Under the pieces are notes generated by a model. The model did not search any database, was not told where the DNA came from, and saw only the letters and a list, made by a program, of their open reading frames with translations. The position numbers and the translations under genes are program-made. Positions 44,860 to 55,412 of a stretch of DNA of 64,000 bases are shown piece after piece (positions within the stretch are counted from its first letter, which is position 1; every line of letters begins with the position of its first letter). Origin of the DNA: Colwellia marinimaniae (GTDB taxonomy: Bacteria > Pseudomonadota > Gammaproteobacteria > Enterobacterales > Alteromonadaceae); NCBI RefSeq assembly GCF_002207865.1, contig NZ_BDQM01000008.1, forward strand, positions 1 through 64,000. The letters are read 5' to 3'.

Positions 44860-45306
44860 CTAAAATTTAAAAAATTTCTCCGGCACTGCCCGCACATAGA
44901 GGCTAAATGAAGCGACCTTAGTTGTTGGAGCTAAGCCAGGTACGGTTGCGGTTTGCATACCGTGTAAATCAAGGAATTGCCAAGGGCTTTTACCCGCTTC
45001 AATGACAAAACCGTCGTTATCAAACCATTGAAATTGATATTGTAGCTGCAATGATTTTTTATAGGTGCTGGTGAGTGATAGGTTTATCTCGAGTAAATCG
45101 TTATGGCTTCGTGATCTGATATCACTTATATGGAGCTTTTTGCCTAACTCAGCATTGTCTAGCTGTAAGTGTTTACTGAATTTTTGTCCTGGGGCGATTT
45201 GATCACTGCCCATGCCTGAAGTCACGGGAGGTACATTTTTACAAGCACTAAGCAATAATGTGGTCGACAACGCTGCGACTAACAACAAGCTGCGTTTGTT
45301 TATCAT
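44860..45306 (-). CDS. ycfL: YcfL-family (DUF1425) lipoprotein
   Basis: 148 residues from the ATG ending at 45306, chosen because it directly precedes a clean lipoprotein signal ('MINKRSLLLVAALSTTLL' then 'LSAC'). The upstream ATG at 45363 would put 19 extra residues before the signal. The mature part has 'IRSRSHNDLLEINLSL', 'YQFQWFDNDGFVIEAGKSPW' and 'PTTKVASFSLYVRAV', the conserved DUF1425 beta-sandwich. In E. coli ycfL is adjacent to lpoB; its biochemical role is not established. A degenerate copy of the 'ATTCCCGA' hairpin repeat lies between it and lpoB at about 44813-44843. Confidence 0.85.
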   Translation of the reverse strand: MINKRSLLLVAALSTTLLLSACKNVPPVTSGMGSDQIAPGQKFSKHLQLDNAELGKKLHISDIRSRSHNDLLEINLSLTSTYKKSLQLQYQFQWFDNDGFVIEAGKSPWQFLDLHGMQTATVPGLAPTTKVASFSLYVRAVPEKFFKF

Positions 45307-45397
45307 TGTGGACCTAGCTGTGTTAATTGTCGCGGCAATAGCTGTCATCATGTTACTTTTCATTTTTGATACTCCATGTTGTTAACTGGGCGTTGCT

Positions 45398-46876
45398 TTA
45401 CAGGTTTATACTTTGATAATGAGTGTAATTACCAATGGCGGTTAATGTTATTAAGGTTTGCCTGCCTTCGTTGATTTCAAAGGTGACCGTGCGTTTGTTA
45501 CCATTGATGTTCATTTCTACTTCATGTGTACCTGGGGCAAAATCCATGCGCAGTATATGTATGCTATCGGGTAGTGTACTCCAACTGCGCGTATCGGCTT
45601 TTTCTGAGGCAATATTATAAATGGCGGCGAGGATATTGCCGATGTCACCACCTTTGCGGCTCATTTGTTGCCTTATTTCTTCTTTGGCGATAAGGCGGAT
45701 AACTTGTCTGGTGACAATGGCGGGCATTTCATCTTGCAGCTGTTTGGCGGCTAGGGATTGCAGGCGCACGATCTCTTGAGATTGATAGCGTTTGCCTTGA
45801 TAACTTAATGATAGCCCTGAGTAGTGGCGCAAGCGATTTTGATATCGGGGTAGGGCGAGACTATAAAAGCGCACATCGTTATGGCTAGTAAATATAGGCA
45901 GGTGGATAGAAACTTCTTGTTTGCTATTGATAATGCCTTGCTCTACTAGCACAACTAACTGACCGCTTGGGCTTTTTTGCTGTGCTGTTTGGCTGATGCC
46001 TTGACTATAACCTTGACTATGACCTTGAGAAAGGCCTTTAGTGATGTCATCGGCAAAGCGTTTTTTAAAAAGCTGAATATCATTGTCCATAGCAAGACTG
46101 TTAGCTAAACGCCAAACATCTTGTTGTACCGTGACATTGCCTGGGTATATTTCTAATGCCTTTTTATAATCTATATAGGCATCATTGGCTTGCCCTGCGG
46201 CTTCATAGAGCACACCGGATAAATAAAAGGTGTAGGCATTTTGAAAGCCATTTTTTACCTCGCCAATAGCGGTGCTCATTGAGGGATATTTACTGGCTAA
46301 ACTGGCCGCACTTACGCCTTTGTTTGCCATTTTTTGCTGACTATCATACAGTGCTTTTTGGTTCGCACGTAACGCTTTATTCTGCACCAAGTTAGCCCGT
46401 CTGATTTCTACTAAGGCACCGGATAAATCGTGCTGACTTAAGTAATTTAATGCTTGGTAGCTGTGCAACATACTCTGTTCATAGTAGGGAATGTCATAGC
46501 GGGTGGCATTGTCGTTACTGATGACAGCGGCGATATTTTCTAAGCCTCGACTCAGTTGGATTTTAGCCGCTTGCTCTGCTTGTTGAACGTGTCGATACAC
46601 TTGAGCAAAGTCTTCCTGGCTTTGTTGATGCTGGCTGGCTAAAAACTCTAAACGGGCTTTTTCTAATAAACTTAAGTTGTAAGTGCCGTTACTTTCACTG
46701 CGCTCAGGTACTAACGCCAGTGCCTGTGAAAAATCACCACGTTGCTGAGCACTTTTAACCTTTTGCATTTGCTGGTTATAGTTACTAAATAGGTCACTAA
46801 ATGAAGTGCTGGCACAACCGCTTAGTCCAAGGGATAATAGTATATAAAGGGATGTTTTTAAAAAAGTATTGAGCAT
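45398..46876 (-). CDS. COG3014-family lipoprotein
   Basis: A 492-residue lipoprotein with lipobox 'LGLSGC' (cysteine near residue 21). It is mostly helical and TPR-like in residues about 30-270 ('YYEQSMLHSYQALNYLSQHD', 'DAYIDYKKALEIYPG'), then a domain with 'GQLVVLVEQGIINSKQE', 'HLPIF' and a C-terminal beta region 'DSIHILRMDFAPGTHEVEMN'. This set is characteristic of the uncharacterised COG3014 proteins encoded upstream of ycfL/lpoB. It heads the - strand envelope operon. A role linked to peptidoglycan synthesis control is inferred from its neighbours. Confidence 0.8.
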   Translation of the reverse strand: MLNTFLKTSLYILLSLGLSGCASTSFSDLFSNYNQQMQKVKSAQQRGDFSQALALVPERSESNGTYNLSLLEKARLEFLASQHQQSQEDFAQVYRHVQQAEQAAKIQLSRGLENIAAVISNDNATRYDIPYYEQSMLHSYQALNYLSQHDLSGALVEIRRANLVQNKALRANQKALYDSQQKMANKGVSAASLASKYPSMSTAIGEVKNGFQNAYTFYLSGVLYEAAGQANDAYIDYKKALEIYPGNVTVQQDVWRLANSLAMDNDIQLFKKRFADDITKGLSQGHSQGYSQGISQTAQQKSPSGQLVVLVEQGIINSKQEVSIHLPIFTSHNDVRFYSLALPRYQNRLRHYSGLSLSYQGKRYQSQEIVRLQSLAAKQLQDEMPAIVTRQVIRLIAKEEIRQQMSRKGGDIGNILAAIYNIASEKADTRSWSTLPDSIHILRMDFAPGTHEVEMNINGNKRTVTFEINEGRQTLITLTAIGNYTHYQSINL

Positions 46877-47065
46877 TTTGTTAGCTTATCTTGTTCATAC
46901 TAGATAGCAAGTCGTTCGCTGTATAAAAAGTGTAAGTTATTGCAATCTAATGTTTAGTACTAGGGCTTTCAGCTGAAAAAGGCTGGCTATTATTGTCTAT
47001 ACTGATATAACATTATTGATTTAATTGCCAGTTTGGCTGTTACGCTAATGAAGTAAGGTATAAAT

Positions 47066-49090
47066 ATGGCATTAAAAATTAGTCACAAGGTTATCATAGG
47101 TTTTGCCATTATTTTACTATTACTATTATTTTCTAGTATTAGTTCAGTAGCCATTTTAAGTGATATTAAAATGGCCACGGCGAAAGTTGATAATTTTGCT
47201 TTACCCTTGCAAAGTTATGCGAATAATGTGCAAAAGCAATTGCTTAAACAAGCCAAGCTGGAAGCGTTAATTGTCAGTCAGCCGACTGTGAGTGCCATTG
47301 AACGTATTGAACAGAACTTTGCTCAACAAAACTTACTACTCATTAACAACAGTCAGTTAATCACTAGCATGCTGGTTAACTTTCCCGCTATTGATGATTT
47401 AAGTCATTTTACTACTACTTATCATGCTTATACTCAATCCGTTGCCTTAATGTTTACTCATAAAAAAGCACAACTAAATGCCAGCATACAATTAACTGAG
47501 CAGCAAAAGTCGCTCTATAATATTTTAGATGAAGCCAGTGCTATTTTGGGGGATCTATCCTTTTTAGAAGATGCCGACAATCAGCGCCAGATAGATACGA
47601 TTATCGGCTCGGCTAGTCAAATAGAAGGTTACTTATATAATGTAACCAATGCGACTAAAGTAATACTGAGCATTAAGAGTATTGAGGAAGTCAGCCTGGC
47701 TCAGCAAGATATTGATTTTGGTCTAGATAATATTACTCAGTTATTAACCTTTTTAAGCCGCCTAGGTGAAGATTATGATACCGGTGGCTTGATTGAGCAA
47801 TTTATTGAGCAGTTTAACCAGTCAAAGGTGATGCTGCGTAGTGATAATAATTTATTCACCTTGAAAATTTCACAGCTGCAACAGCGTGATTTATTTAATC
47901 ATGCTTTTAAAAAATCAGCGCAACATATCAAGCGTGCTAGTGATGATATTGATATATTTCTGCAAATATTAACGAAAAATTTAGCACAATTGCAAGGCGA
48001 TATATTTGACCATGTGGAGCAAGGCAATAGAGAAACGATAATTATTTTCCTGGTCTTGTTTGTGGTCGGTGCCGGTATTGCCGCCATTACTATTCGCACC
48101 ATGATAGGGCCACTAAAAAGCATTAACAAAGTGTTAGCGCAAATAGCCAAGGGTGATCTATCGCGCCAGTTAAGGGTGCAATCAGATGATGAATATGGTG
48201 AGCTGTCAAAAAATGTTAATTTAGTTGTTGCCGATTTAACCACCTTAATTACCGATATCTCTAACTATACCCATTTACTCAACAATGCCGCCGAACAATC
48301 AAGCGAGAAAACCGCTCAGGTGACTTCTTCGTTATCATTGCAACAAGAAACCATCATGCAAGCTACTGCACAAACCAATGATTTAGAGCTGAGTGCGCAA
48401 AATATTTTGCAAAAAGCGACCAATGCCGAACAAAAAATGACTGATGCCATGGCGCAAAGTAATAAACTTGAAAATATTGCCAAACTTACCAATGAACGCA
48501 TGAAAAATTTAACCAATAGGTTAGATAATACTTCAGCGGTTATGGCTATTTTACAGCAAAAATCTCTCGATATTAGCGGTATATTAGACGTTATTAAAAG
48601 TATTTCAGCACAGACAAATTTGTTGGCATTAAATGCGGCGATAGAGGCCGCAAGGGCAGGAGAGTCTGGTCGAGGTTTTGCCGTGGTTGCTGATGAAGTA
48701 CGTTTATTGGCTAGTAGAACCCAGGCATCGGCCGATGAAATTCAAGTCATGATTGAGTCGTTACAAGAGCAAACAAAAACAGCAGTAGCAGATATTATTC
48801 AAGGAAAGAATGAAGCAAGTAACTGTCAAGAACATACGGTAGAGCTATTGGCAATATTGTCCTTAATCAATCAAGCGATAGAGGAAATGCATGTCATGAG
48901 CCAAGATATATCGCAGTCAGCTACCCAGCAAAATGGCTTAAGTCATGATATAAAACAGAGCATTGATGCTGTGGTTGATTTAGGCCAGCAAAGCAGTGAC
49001 TTGTCGTCTTCGACCTTGGGCTATAGTAGGCAAGTTGCTGAACTAGCGACTAAGTTAGATGATGCTATTGGTACCTTCAAAGTTTCTTAG
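47066..49090 (+). CDS. Methyl-accepting chemotaxis protein
   Basis: A 674-residue receptor. TM1 is about residues 7-29, followed by a periplasmic helical sensor of about 290 residues with no recognised ligand-binding fold (a long HBM/4HB-like helical bundle is possible). TM2 is about 323-345 ('[19 protein letters not shown]'), HAMP about 346-400 ('[20 protein letters not shown]'), and the cytoplasmic signalling domain about 400-674 has the hairpin tip '[19 protein letters not shown]' that binds CheA/CheW. It is divergent from the envelope operon, with its own leader of about 190 bp. There is no C-terminal CheR pentapeptide. Ligand unknown. Confidence 0.92.
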   Translation: MALKISHKVIIGFAIILLLLLFSSISSVAILSDIKMATAKVDNFALPLQSYANNVQKQLLKQAKLEALIVSQPTVSAIERIEQNFAQQNLLLINNSQLITSMLVNFPAIDDLSHFTTTYHAYTQSVALMFTHKKAQLNASIQLTEQQKSLYNILDEASAILGDLSFLEDADNQRQIDTIIGSASQIEGYLYNVTNATKVILSIKSIEEVSLAQQDIDFGLDNITQLLTFLSRLGEDYDTGGLIEQFIEQFNQSKVMLRSDNNLFTLKISQLQQRDLFNHAFKKSAQHIKRASDDIDIFLQILTKNLAQLQGDIFDHVEQGNRETIIIFLVLFVVGAGIAAITIRTMIGPLKSINKVLAQIAKGDLSRQLRVQSDDEYGELSKNVNLVVADLTTLITDISNYTHLLNNAAEQSSEKTAQVTSSLSLQQETIMQATAQTNDLELSAQNILQKATNAEQKMTDAMAQSNKLENIAKLTNERMKNLTNRLDNTSAVMAILQQKSLDISGILDVIKSISAQTNLLALNAAIEAARAGESGRGFAVVADEVRLLASRTQASADEIQVMIESLQEQTKTAVADIIQGKNEASNCQEHTVELLAILSLINQAIEEMHVMSQDISQSATQQNGLSHDIKQSIDAVVDLGQQSSDLSSSTLGYSRQVAELATKLDDAIGTFKVS

Positions 49091-49331
49091 TTAAGTGCTT
49101 TTACAACAAACGATAGCAGTCATTAACTGGTAAGGTTTTTCAAGTTGACCCTTGTTTTTATTCAAAAAATGTCAGGCAACGCATTTGAACCTATTTCCCC
49201 TTCGTTTTAACGTAGTTTGATATGATTTATGCTAACTTCACGGTAAGTTACCCGTTAATAAGCCTCTTAGCTGCCTAAGTGCGACAGAGCTGCTTTTAGC
49301 TTAACGTGATTAAAATAACAAGTGGAATTTA

Positions 49332-50858
49332 ATGAATAAAATATTAGTTGTCCTATTAAGTATTTCCTTAAGTTTACCTGGTGTGCAATCGGTATTGGCG
49401 AGTACTGAAAACCAATATCAGCGTAAATTAGCTATTGATGAGAAAAATGTCACTAAACACAGCACTAAGGTCAATGGCAAAAAATTTAAATATACTGCCA
49501 CCACGGGTACACAGCCGGTGTGGGATAAAGACGGCCAGCCAATTGCCAGTTTGTTTTATACCTATTATCAACGCAGTGATATAAAAGATAGCGCAACACG
49601 GCCACTGTTGATTTCATTTAATGGCGGTCCAGGCTCTGCTTCGGTTTGGATGCATGTTGCCTATACTGGCCCGAAAGTACTCAATGTCGATAATGAAGGT
49701 TACCCGCTACAACCTTATGGCGTAAAAACCAATCCTTATTCCATTTTAGATGTTGCTGATATTGTTTTTGTTAACCCAGTTAATACCGGTTATTCACGGG
49801 TATTACCCGATAAAGACGGTAAAATGCCCAGTAAAGAACAACAAAAGAAAATGTTCTTTGGCGTCAATGCCGATGTTAAATACTTAGCTGAATGGCTTAA
49901 TACCTTTGTCAGTCGCAATAACCGCTGGCGTTCACCTAAATATTTAATTGGTGAAAGTTATGGCACTACCCGTGTTGCTGGTTTGGCGAAAGAATTACAG
50001 TCGCGTCAGTGGATGTACGTTAATGGCGTGATTTTGGTTTCGCCAACGGATATTGGTATTAAACGCGATGGTCCGGTCAAAGCGGCGAATCGATTGCCTT
50101 ACTTTGCCGCTGCTGCTTGGTATCACCAAGCGCTTACACCAGCGCTGCAGCAAAAACGGTTAACTGAACTACTGGTAGAAGTAGAGCAGTTTACCCTCAG
50201 TGAGTATTTACCCGCTTTAGTAAAAGGCGGTTTTATCTCAGCAAAAGAGAAACAGCACATCGCTGAGCAAGTAGCCCAGTACTCTGGTTTATCGGTGAGC
50301 GCCGTTATTAATAATAACTTAGATGTAGATAACCGTTTTTTTTGGAAAGAATTATTACGTGACAGAAAACAAACTATTGGTCGTTTAGATTCGCGTTATT
50401 TAGGCATAGATAAAAAAGTCGCTGGCGCTAGCCCTGATTATAATGCGGAATTAAGCTCTTGGTTGCACAGTTTTACTCCGGCGATTAACTATTATTTACG
50501 AGAAGAGTTACAGTATAAAACTGACATTAAATATAACATGTTTGGTGATGTTCACCCATGGGATCGTACCGGTAATAACACCGGCGAAGGGCTACGCTTT
50601 GCTATGGCGCAAAACCCTTACTTACACGTGATGATTCAATCAGGTTACTTTGACGGTGCCACTAATTACTTCGATGCAAAATATACTTTATGGCAATTAG
50701 ATCCCAGTGGTTTGATGAAAGACAGGTTGTCATTTAAAGGTTATGAAAGTGGCCATATGATGTATTTACGCCATGAAGATTTACGACAAGCTAATGAAGA
50801 TATTCGTCAGTTTATTAAACAAAGCTTACCGGCTAAAGGGCAAGCCGCTAAGTATTAA
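49332..50858 (+). CDS. Secreted S10-family serine carboxypeptidase
   Basis: A 508-residue protein with signal peptide 'MNKILVVLLSISLSLPG' (cleavage about residue 23). The S10 family signatures are 'LLISFNGGPGSASVWMHVAY' (oxyanion hole), nucleophile S209 in 'LIGESYGTTR', the catalytic aspartate in 'QSGYFDGATNYFDA', and the histidine in 'GYESGHMMYLRHEDL'. All three catalytic residues are visible. It removes C-terminal amino acids from peptides in the periplasm or outside the cell, fitting a marine heterotroph. It stands alone between an MCP and typA and is followed by a terminator. Confidence 0.9.
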   Translation: MNKILVVLLSISLSLPGVQSVLASTENQYQRKLAIDEKNVTKHSTKVNGKKFKYTATTGTQPVWDKDGQPIASLFYTYYQRSDIKDSATRPLLISFNGGPGSASVWMHVAYTGPKVLNVDNEGYPLQPYGVKTNPYSILDVADIVFVNPVNTGYSRVLPDKDGKMPSKEQQKKMFFGVNADVKYLAEWLNTFVSRNNRWRSPKYLIGESYGTTRVAGLAKELQSRQWMYVNGVILVSPTDIGIKRDGPVKAANRLPYFAAAAWYHQALTPALQQKRLTELLVEVEQFTLSEYLPALVKGGFISAKEKQHIAEQVAQYSGLSVSAVINNNLDVDNRFFWKELLRDRKQTIGRLDSRYLGIDKKVAGASPDYNAELSSWLHSFTPAINYYLREELQYKTDIKYNMFGDVHPWDRTGNNTGEGLRFAMAQNPYLHVMIQSGYFDGATNYFDAKYTLWQLDPSGLMKDRLSFKGYESGHMMYLRHEDLRQANEDIRQFIKQSLPAKGQAAKY

Positions 50859-50887
50859 TTTACCCGTTAAAGTTCATTTTAAAAAAA

Positions 50888-50918
50888 GCTTACTGAGTTA
50901 ATTCAGTAGGCTCTTTTT
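50888..50918 (+). terminator. Rho-independent terminator after the carboxypeptidase gene
   Basis: GCTTACTGA (50888-50896), a 6-nt loop and TCAGTAGGC (50903-50911), with one G-U pair, then 'tctttttat'. Confidence 0.85.
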
Positions 50919-51068
50919 ATGCCTCTTGAGGGGTGGATTAGCTTGAGGGGTTTATCAGCACTAGGCTACATTATTTCCAAAAAAACAATAGCCCACTTTA
51001 TGATATAAAAGAGCCACTATTATAATTAATAAAAGCGGATATTGATTCCTTTTTAGCCTAAATATCTG

Positions 51069-51080
51069 TATAATGCGCGC
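51069..51080 (+). promoter_or_regulatory. Putative typA promoter -10 with GC discriminator
   Basis: TATAAT at 51069-51074, followed by a 'gcgcgc' discriminator. The best -35 candidate (TTGATT, 51042-51047) has a 21-bp spacer, which is long, so the assignment rests mainly on the perfect -10. The leader to the GTG start is about 70 nt. Confidence 0.5.
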
Positions 51081-51148
51081 AAAATTATAGCCCTATTTCG
51101 TTAATCCGCTGAAGTAGCGATAAACGATAGTAACAGCGAGTAAAGCCA

Positions 51149-52966
51149 GTGTTAGATAAATTAAGAAATGTGGCAATTATTGCCCACGTTGACCACGGAA
51201 AAACCACTTTAGTTGATAAATTACTTGAGCAATCAGGTACTTTAGATTCACGTGGAGGCCATGGCGAACGTGTTATGGATTCAAATGATATTGAAAAAGA
51301 ACGTGGTATCACTATTTTAGCTAAAAATACCGCTGTTAACTGGGGCGACTACCGTATAAATATTGTTGATACTCCTGGTCATGCCGATTTTGGTGGTGAA
51401 GTAGAGCGTGTAATGTCAATGGTCGATTCTGTACTATTGATTGTTGATGCACAAGAAGGCCCTATGCCGCAAACGCGTTTTGTGACGAAGAAAGCCTTTG
51501 CTCAAGGTTTAAAACCAATTCTTGTTATCAATAAAGTTGATAAGCCAGGTTCTCGCCCTGATTGGGTTATGGATCAAGTGTTCGACTTATTTGATAAACT
51601 TGGTGCTACGGATGAACAACTAGACTTTAAAGTTGTTTACACTTCAGCAATCAATGGTTGGGCTTCTCTTGAAGAAGGTGTCATTGGTACGGATATGAGT
51701 CCTTTATTTGATACTATTATCGCAGAAGTACCTGTGCCTAATGTAGAACCTGACGGCTCTTTCCAAATGCAAATTTCACAACTTGATTATAGCTCATACC
51801 TGGGTGTAATCGGTGTTGGTCGCATTCAACGTGGTAGTGTTAAACCAAATCAACAAGTAACGGTTAAACTTGCAAACGGCGGTATACATAACGCCAGAGT
51901 TGGTAAAGTATTTGGTTACTTAGGTCTAGAACGTTATGACATGCCTGAAGGTTTTGCGGGTGATATTGTTGCTGTTACTGGTTTAGGTGAGTTGAAAATT
52001 TCGGATACGGTTTGTTGTCCGACCGATGTTGAAGGTTTACCTGCGCTATCTATTGATGAACCGACTATCAACATGACTTTCCAAGTAAATACTTCACCAT
52101 TTTGTGGTAAAGAAGGTAAGTATGTTACTTCACGTAATATTAAAGAGCGTCTAGATAAAGAATTAGTCCATAACGTAGCATTACGTGTTGAGGAACTACC
52201 AGATCCTGATAAATTTAAAGTATCAGGTCGTGGTGAGCTTCATTTAGGTATTTTAATTGAAAACATGCGTCGTGAAGGTTTTGAGCTAGCGGTATCTCGT
52301 CCTGAAGTCATTGTTCGTGAAATTGATGGCGAATTACAAGAACCCTATGAAACGGTAACTATTGATGTTGAAGAGCAACATCAGGGTGCTGTCATGGAAA
52401 CAATGGGTATCCGTAAAGCTGAATTAACGGATATGGCACCTGATGGTACGGGTCGTATTCGCATGGACTTCATCATGCCAAGTCGTGGTTTAATCGGTTT
52501 CCAAACTGAATTTATGACCATGACTTCAGGCTCTGGTTTGATTTACCATACATTCTTCGAATATGGTCCTCATAAGGGTGGTGAAATTGGCCAACGTAAA
52601 AATGGTGTAATGGTTGCTAACGCTACTGGTAAAGCACTGACTAACGCTATCTTTAACTTACAATCTCGTGGCCGTATGATGATTGGTCATGGTGTTGAAG
52701 TGTATGAAGGTCAAATTGTTGGTATTCATAGCCGTGATAACGATTTAACGGTTAACGTACTTAGAGGCAAGCAGTTAACTAATGTACGTTCTTCAGGTAC
52801 TGATGAAGCACAAACCTTAACTCCAGCAATCAATATGACTTTAGAGCAAGCATTAGAGTTTATTGATAACGATGAGTTGGTTGAAGTAACACCTAAGAAT
52901 ATTCGTATACGTAAGAAGTTCTTAAAAGAGAATGAACGTAAACGTGATGGCAGATCAATTAAGTAA
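51149..52966 (+). CDS. typA: Ribosome-associated GTPase TypA/BipA
   Basis: A 605-residue translational GTPase with a GTG start ('taaagccagtg'; the protein begins '[20 protein letters not shown]', the invariant TypA N-terminus). G1 'AHVDHGKTT', switch I '[13 protein letters not shown]', G3 '[15 protein letters not shown]' and G4 '[13 protein letters not shown]' are intact. The C-terminal domain specific to TypA follows ('[20 protein letters not shown]'). It binds 70S ribosomes, aids 50S assembly and is important at low temperature, apt for a cold-adapted organism. It is followed by a strong terminator and is monocistronic. Confidence 0.97.
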   Translation: MLDKLRNVAIIAHVDHGKTTLVDKLLEQSGTLDSRGGHGERVMDSNDIEKERGITILAKNTAVNWGDYRINIVDTPGHADFGGEVERVMSMVDSVLLIVDAQEGPMPQTRFVTKKAFAQGLKPILVINKVDKPGSRPDWVMDQVFDLFDKLGATDEQLDFKVVYTSAINGWASLEEGVIGTDMSPLFDTIIAEVPVPNVEPDGSFQMQISQLDYSSYLGVIGVGRIQRGSVKPNQQVTVKLANGGIHNARVGKVFGYLGLERYDMPEGFAGDIVAVTGLGELKISDTVCCPTDVEGLPALSIDEPTINMTFQVNTSPFCGKEGKYVTSRNIKERLDKELVHNVALRVEELPDPDKFKVSGRGELHLGILIENMRREGFELAVSRPEVIVREIDGELQEPYETVTIDVEEQHQGAVMETMGIRKAELTDMAPDGTGRIRMDFIMPSRGLIGFQTEFMTMTSGSGLIYHTFFEYGPHKGGEIGQRKNGVMVANATGKALTNAIFNLQSRGRMMIGHGVEVYEGQIVGIHSRDNDLTVNVLRGKQLTNVRSSGTDEAQTLTPAINMTLEQALEFIDNDELVEVTPKNIRIRKKFLKENERKRDGRSIK

Positions 52967-52994
52967 TTATTGACCACCTGTAAGAAAATTAAAA

Positions 52995-53027
52995 AACGCC
53001 TATTACGAAAGTACTAGGCGTTTTTTT
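52995..53027 (+). terminator. Rho-independent terminator after typA
   Basis: A 12-bp stem with one mismatch (left arm 52995-53006, GAAA tetraloop 53007-53010, right arm 53011-53022) followed by seven Ts (53021-53027). Confidence 0.95.
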
Positions 53028-53420
53028 ATGTACAGGATGTACGGTATGTCGCGGTGTCAGGACGACAAAAAGCGTATATCTAAAGGTAATACAGGATGTA
53101 CGGGTGTCACGAAAACAGCATGTCTAGGCAATGACTTTAAACGTCACTAATCCGTATTTAACGAGCAAACCTTCTTTTAAACCTTTGTCATTCCTGTAAG
53201 ACATCTCGCAATTGTTGTAGTCTAATCAATCATGGGCGAGTTGTACTTTTGCTAAGTGACTGTTTAGTAGGTTTAAATACAATCAAGTTAAGACTATATT
53301 AATATTTTGTTACTTATGCTTTAAAAATAAAGCGGCAGAGTTGTTTTTTTGTAACTACGCTTAGTGTTAATCAGCAGCAAATAAGGTACTGCTTTATTTC
53401 CCAACAAAAGGAATTGGATT
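53028..53420. other. Gene-free stretch with a short direct repeat
   Basis: About 390 bp. 'tacaggatgtacgg' occurs at 53031 and 53090, 59 bp apart, each followed by a 'gtgtc' with further similarity. 'gtcattcctg' near 53189 resembles a decayed end of the 'ATTCCCGA' repeat. The last ~60 bp contain the leader of a small gene. No credible gene otherwise. Confidence 0.5.
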
Positions 53421-53603
53421 ATGTCCCCAGCACAATTAAAACAATTGCAAGAGCTAAGCCAAATTTTCAGTCAAGGTAAAGCTAACCCACAACAAATACA
53501 GCAACTTTCAGCTTTATTGGCGGAAATTAACCGTTATGATGACGCAGAGCCAATAACTAAAAATGAGCAGGTTAGTTTTATTGCCGCTACTCACTTTGGT
53601 TGA
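53421..53603 (+). CDS. Small acidic/helical protein of unknown function
   Basis: 60 residues, 'MSPAQLKQLQELSQIFSQGK' then Q/L-rich helix and 'YDDAEPITKNEQVSF'. Two amphipathic helices are likely and there is no signal peptide, membrane segment or known motif. 'aaaaggaattggatt' provides a strong Shine-Dalgarno, favouring a real gene. It converges with the small membrane protein gene on the - strand, with a perfect inverted repeat at its stop codon. I do not recognise it. Confidence 0.6.
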   Translation: MSPAQLKQLQELSQIFSQGKANPQQIQQLSALLAEINRYDDAEPITKNEQVSFIAATHFG

Positions 53604-53619
53604 TAGGATTTCCTATCAA
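53600..53619. terminator. Perfect inverted repeat between two convergent small genes
   Basis: TTGATAGGA (53600-53608), 2-nt centre, TCCTATCAA (53611-53619). It overlaps the stop codon of the + gene. With no U-run it is a weak terminator candidate in either direction. Confidence 0.45.
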
Positions 53620-53636
53620 GCAAAGCGTTATTAATG

Positions 53637-53855
53637 TTAGTTTTTGTAAGTAGCTGCATCTATGATTGACCATAAGTGAAATATTCCAGCAATAATTGCT
53701 GGAATCACCATCCACCAGAGGGCATAACCAACCACACAAACAATGGCAAAAATTATTGCTGCTATAAACCTGCCTTGTACTAGTTGCCCCAAGCCTGGAA
53801 AAAAGACATTACAAATAGCGGCAATGACATTGCCCGCTGAACCTTGAATTGCCAT
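53637..53855 (-). CDS. Small inner-membrane protein (TM2-like)
   Basis: 72 residues. Two hydrophobic segments (about 10-50, 'FIAAIIFAIVCVVGYALWWM', and 'VIPAIIAGIFHLWSI') and an N-terminal 'VFFPGLGQLVQGRF' motif with the G-x-G-Q pattern seen in TM2-like short membrane proteins. The C-terminus 'IIDAATYKN' is charged. 'agtattaga' upstream is not a strong Shine-Dalgarno, but the protein reads as a coherent membrane peptide. Function unknown. Confidence 0.65.
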   Translation of the reverse strand: MAIQGSAGNVIAAICNVFFPGLGQLVQGRFIAAIIFAIVCVVGYALWWMVIPAIIAGIFHLWSIIDAATYKN

Positions 53856-53925
53856 CTAATACTCCCCTGTTAATTCACTGTCTACTAGCATCATGCTAGC
53901 AAATTGATTACCTCTATCTTAATAT

Positions 53926-54879
53926 ATGGTTAACCTTGAGCAAATCAGTAAATTGTTAACAAATATGAGTTTATTTAAAGAAACAGTAATTAGTAAGTTG
54001 TGGCATAAACATAAGGGCGTTATTTTTTATTTTATTCGCCGAATTAAACGCGAACAAATACAGGTGGTCGCCGGGTATTTATCCTATGTTTGTTTAATGT
54101 CATTAGTGCCCTTGGTCGTGGTAATGTTATCGGTAATGACAGCATTTCCACTCTTTGCTGAACTGCAGCAGACTGTGGAGCAGTTTGTTTATCAAAACTT
54201 TGTCCCTGCCGCGGGAGATGTGGTGCAGCAGTATTTAACGGGTTTTGTCGCTAATGCCTCAAAAATGTCGGCTGTCGCTATCTCATTTTTGTTTGTCGCC
54301 GCACTATTACTCATTTCTACCATTGATAATACCTTTAATAAAATTTGGCGAGTCACGGATAAACGCCGGACAATAACTTCATTTGCCATGTATTGGATGG
54401 TACTCACTTTAGGGCCAATACTGGTTGGTGCTAGTATTGCGTTATCATCGTATCTAGTGTCGATAGTTGCGGTTGATGAGTATGATGTTTTAGGTTTGTT
54501 TGATGTGCTGTTACGTATATTGCCATTACTCTCTTCCATAATAGCCTTTGTTATCCTTTATATGGCGGTGCCTAATAAAGCGGTGCCATTTAAGTTTGCT
54601 TTATCGGGCGCCTTTGTTGCCGGTGTTTTATTTGAAATAGCTAAAAAAGCCTTTGCCTTATATATAACGGAATTTCCTTCTTACCAAGTGATTTATGGTG
54701 CCTTGGCCACTATCCCTATTCTGTTTTTATGGGTTTATGTTTCTTGGCTAGTGGTACTGGTGGGCGCCTTGATCACGGTATCATTACAAGAGTACCCTTT
54801 ATTAAAAGAGCAAGGGTTAAAAGAGCAAAAACCTAACGAAGAAAATTTACCACCTATAAATGAAGAGCAAATGAAATGA
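53926..54879 (+). CDS. yihY: YihY/BrkB-family inner-membrane protein
   Basis: 317 residues with six predicted membrane segments (for example '[20 protein letters not shown]', '[20 protein letters not shown]', '[20 protein letters not shown]'). '[13 protein letters not shown]' and '[20 protein letters not shown]' are YihY/BrkB hallmarks. The start could also be the internal ATG at 53965 ('[16 protein letters not shown]'); neither site has a strong Shine-Dalgarno. Its stop overlaps the dtd start (ATGA), so the two are coupled, an order known from other gammaproteobacteria. Transport substrate not established for the family. Confidence 0.9.
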   Translation: MVNLEQISKLLTNMSLFKETVISKLWHKHKGVIFYFIRRIKREQIQVVAGYLSYVCLMSLVPLVVVMLSVMTAFPLFAELQQTVEQFVYQNFVPAAGDVVQQYLTGFVANASKMSAVAISFLFVAALLLISTIDNTFNKIWRVTDKRRTITSFAMYWMVLTLGPILVGASIALSSYLVSIVAVDEYDVLGLFDVLLRILPLLSSIIAFVILYMAVPNKAVPFKFALSGAFVAGVLFEIAKKAFALYITEFPSYQVIYGALATIPILFLWVYVSWLVVLVGALITVSLQEYPLLKEQGLKEQKPNEENLPPINEEQMK

Positions 54880-55313
54880 TAGCTTTGTTACAGCGTGTCA
54901 GTCAGGCCAGCGTTACCGTTGATAACCACATTATTGGCCAGATTAACCAAGGTTTATTGATTTTCCTGGCAATAGAGCCTGAGGATAATGAAGTTAAGGC
55001 CAAGCGTTTAGCCGAGCGTGTTGCCGGTTATCGTATTTTTAATGATGAAAATGACAAAATGAATATAAATGTCAAACAAGTTGGCGGGGATATCTTAGTG
55101 GTCTCGCAATTTACTCTGGCGGCAGATACCAATTCAGGATTGCGACCTAGTTTTTCCACGGTAGCAAAACCTGAGTTAAGTAAAACCTTGTACCAGTATT
55201 TTGTCCATCAATTACGTCAACAAGGCTTTAAGGCACCAACGGGGGAGTTTGCTGCTGATATGAAAGTTGCCTTGGTAAATGATGGCCCGGTGACATTCAC
55301 TTTAAGGCTTTAA
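54876..55313 (+). CDS. dtd: D-aminoacyl-tRNA deacylase
   Basis: 145 residues, the normal length. It hydrolyses D-amino acids (and glycine mischarged on tRNA-Ala) from tRNA, acting as a proofreader. '[20 protein letters not shown]' and '[13 protein letters not shown]' are typical of the N-terminal half. '[20 protein letters not shown]' holds the conserved SQFTL segment, and '[15 protein letters not shown]' the cross-subunit Gly-cis-Pro-like motif (here GP in 'NDGPVT'). The ATG lies inside the yihY stop region (4-bp overlap). A 26-bp perfect palindrome overlaps the stop. Confidence 0.97.
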   Translation: MIALLQRVSQASVTVDNHIIGQINQGLLIFLAIEPEDNEVKAKRLAERVAGYRIFNDENDKMNINVKQVGGDILVVSQFTLAADTNSGLRPSFSTVAKPELSKTLYQYFVHQLRQQGFKAPTGEFAADMKVALVNDGPVTFTLRL

Positions 55314-55332
55314 GGCTTTAAAGCCTTAAAGC
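55307..55332. terminator. 26-bp perfect palindrome at the dtd stop codon
   Basis: From 55307 (GCTTTAAGGC...) to 55332 (...GCCTTAAAGC) the sequence is its own reverse complement. As RNA it forms an 11-bp stem with a 4-nt loop and begins inside the dtd coding region. No U-run follows, so it may slow 3' exonucleases or terminate only weakly. Confidence 0.6.
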
Positions 55333-55403
55333 TATCTAGCATTACCGCTTTTTCTCTACTGCTCGTTTTTTAGCTAATTAAACTATCACTTTTGTATTAG
55401 TGG

Positions 55404-55412
55404 TGTTATAAT
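55404..55412 (+). promoter_or_regulatory. Putative spc-operon promoter (extended -10)
   Basis: TGTTATAAT: extended -10 TG at 55404-55405 with TATAAT at 55407-55412, followed by a GC-rich discriminator ('ctcgcgcccg'), typical of stringently controlled ribosomal promoters. The -35 region is poor. The leader to rplN would be about 170 nt, and the Shine-Dalgarno GGAG lies at 55573-55576. Confidence 0.6.
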
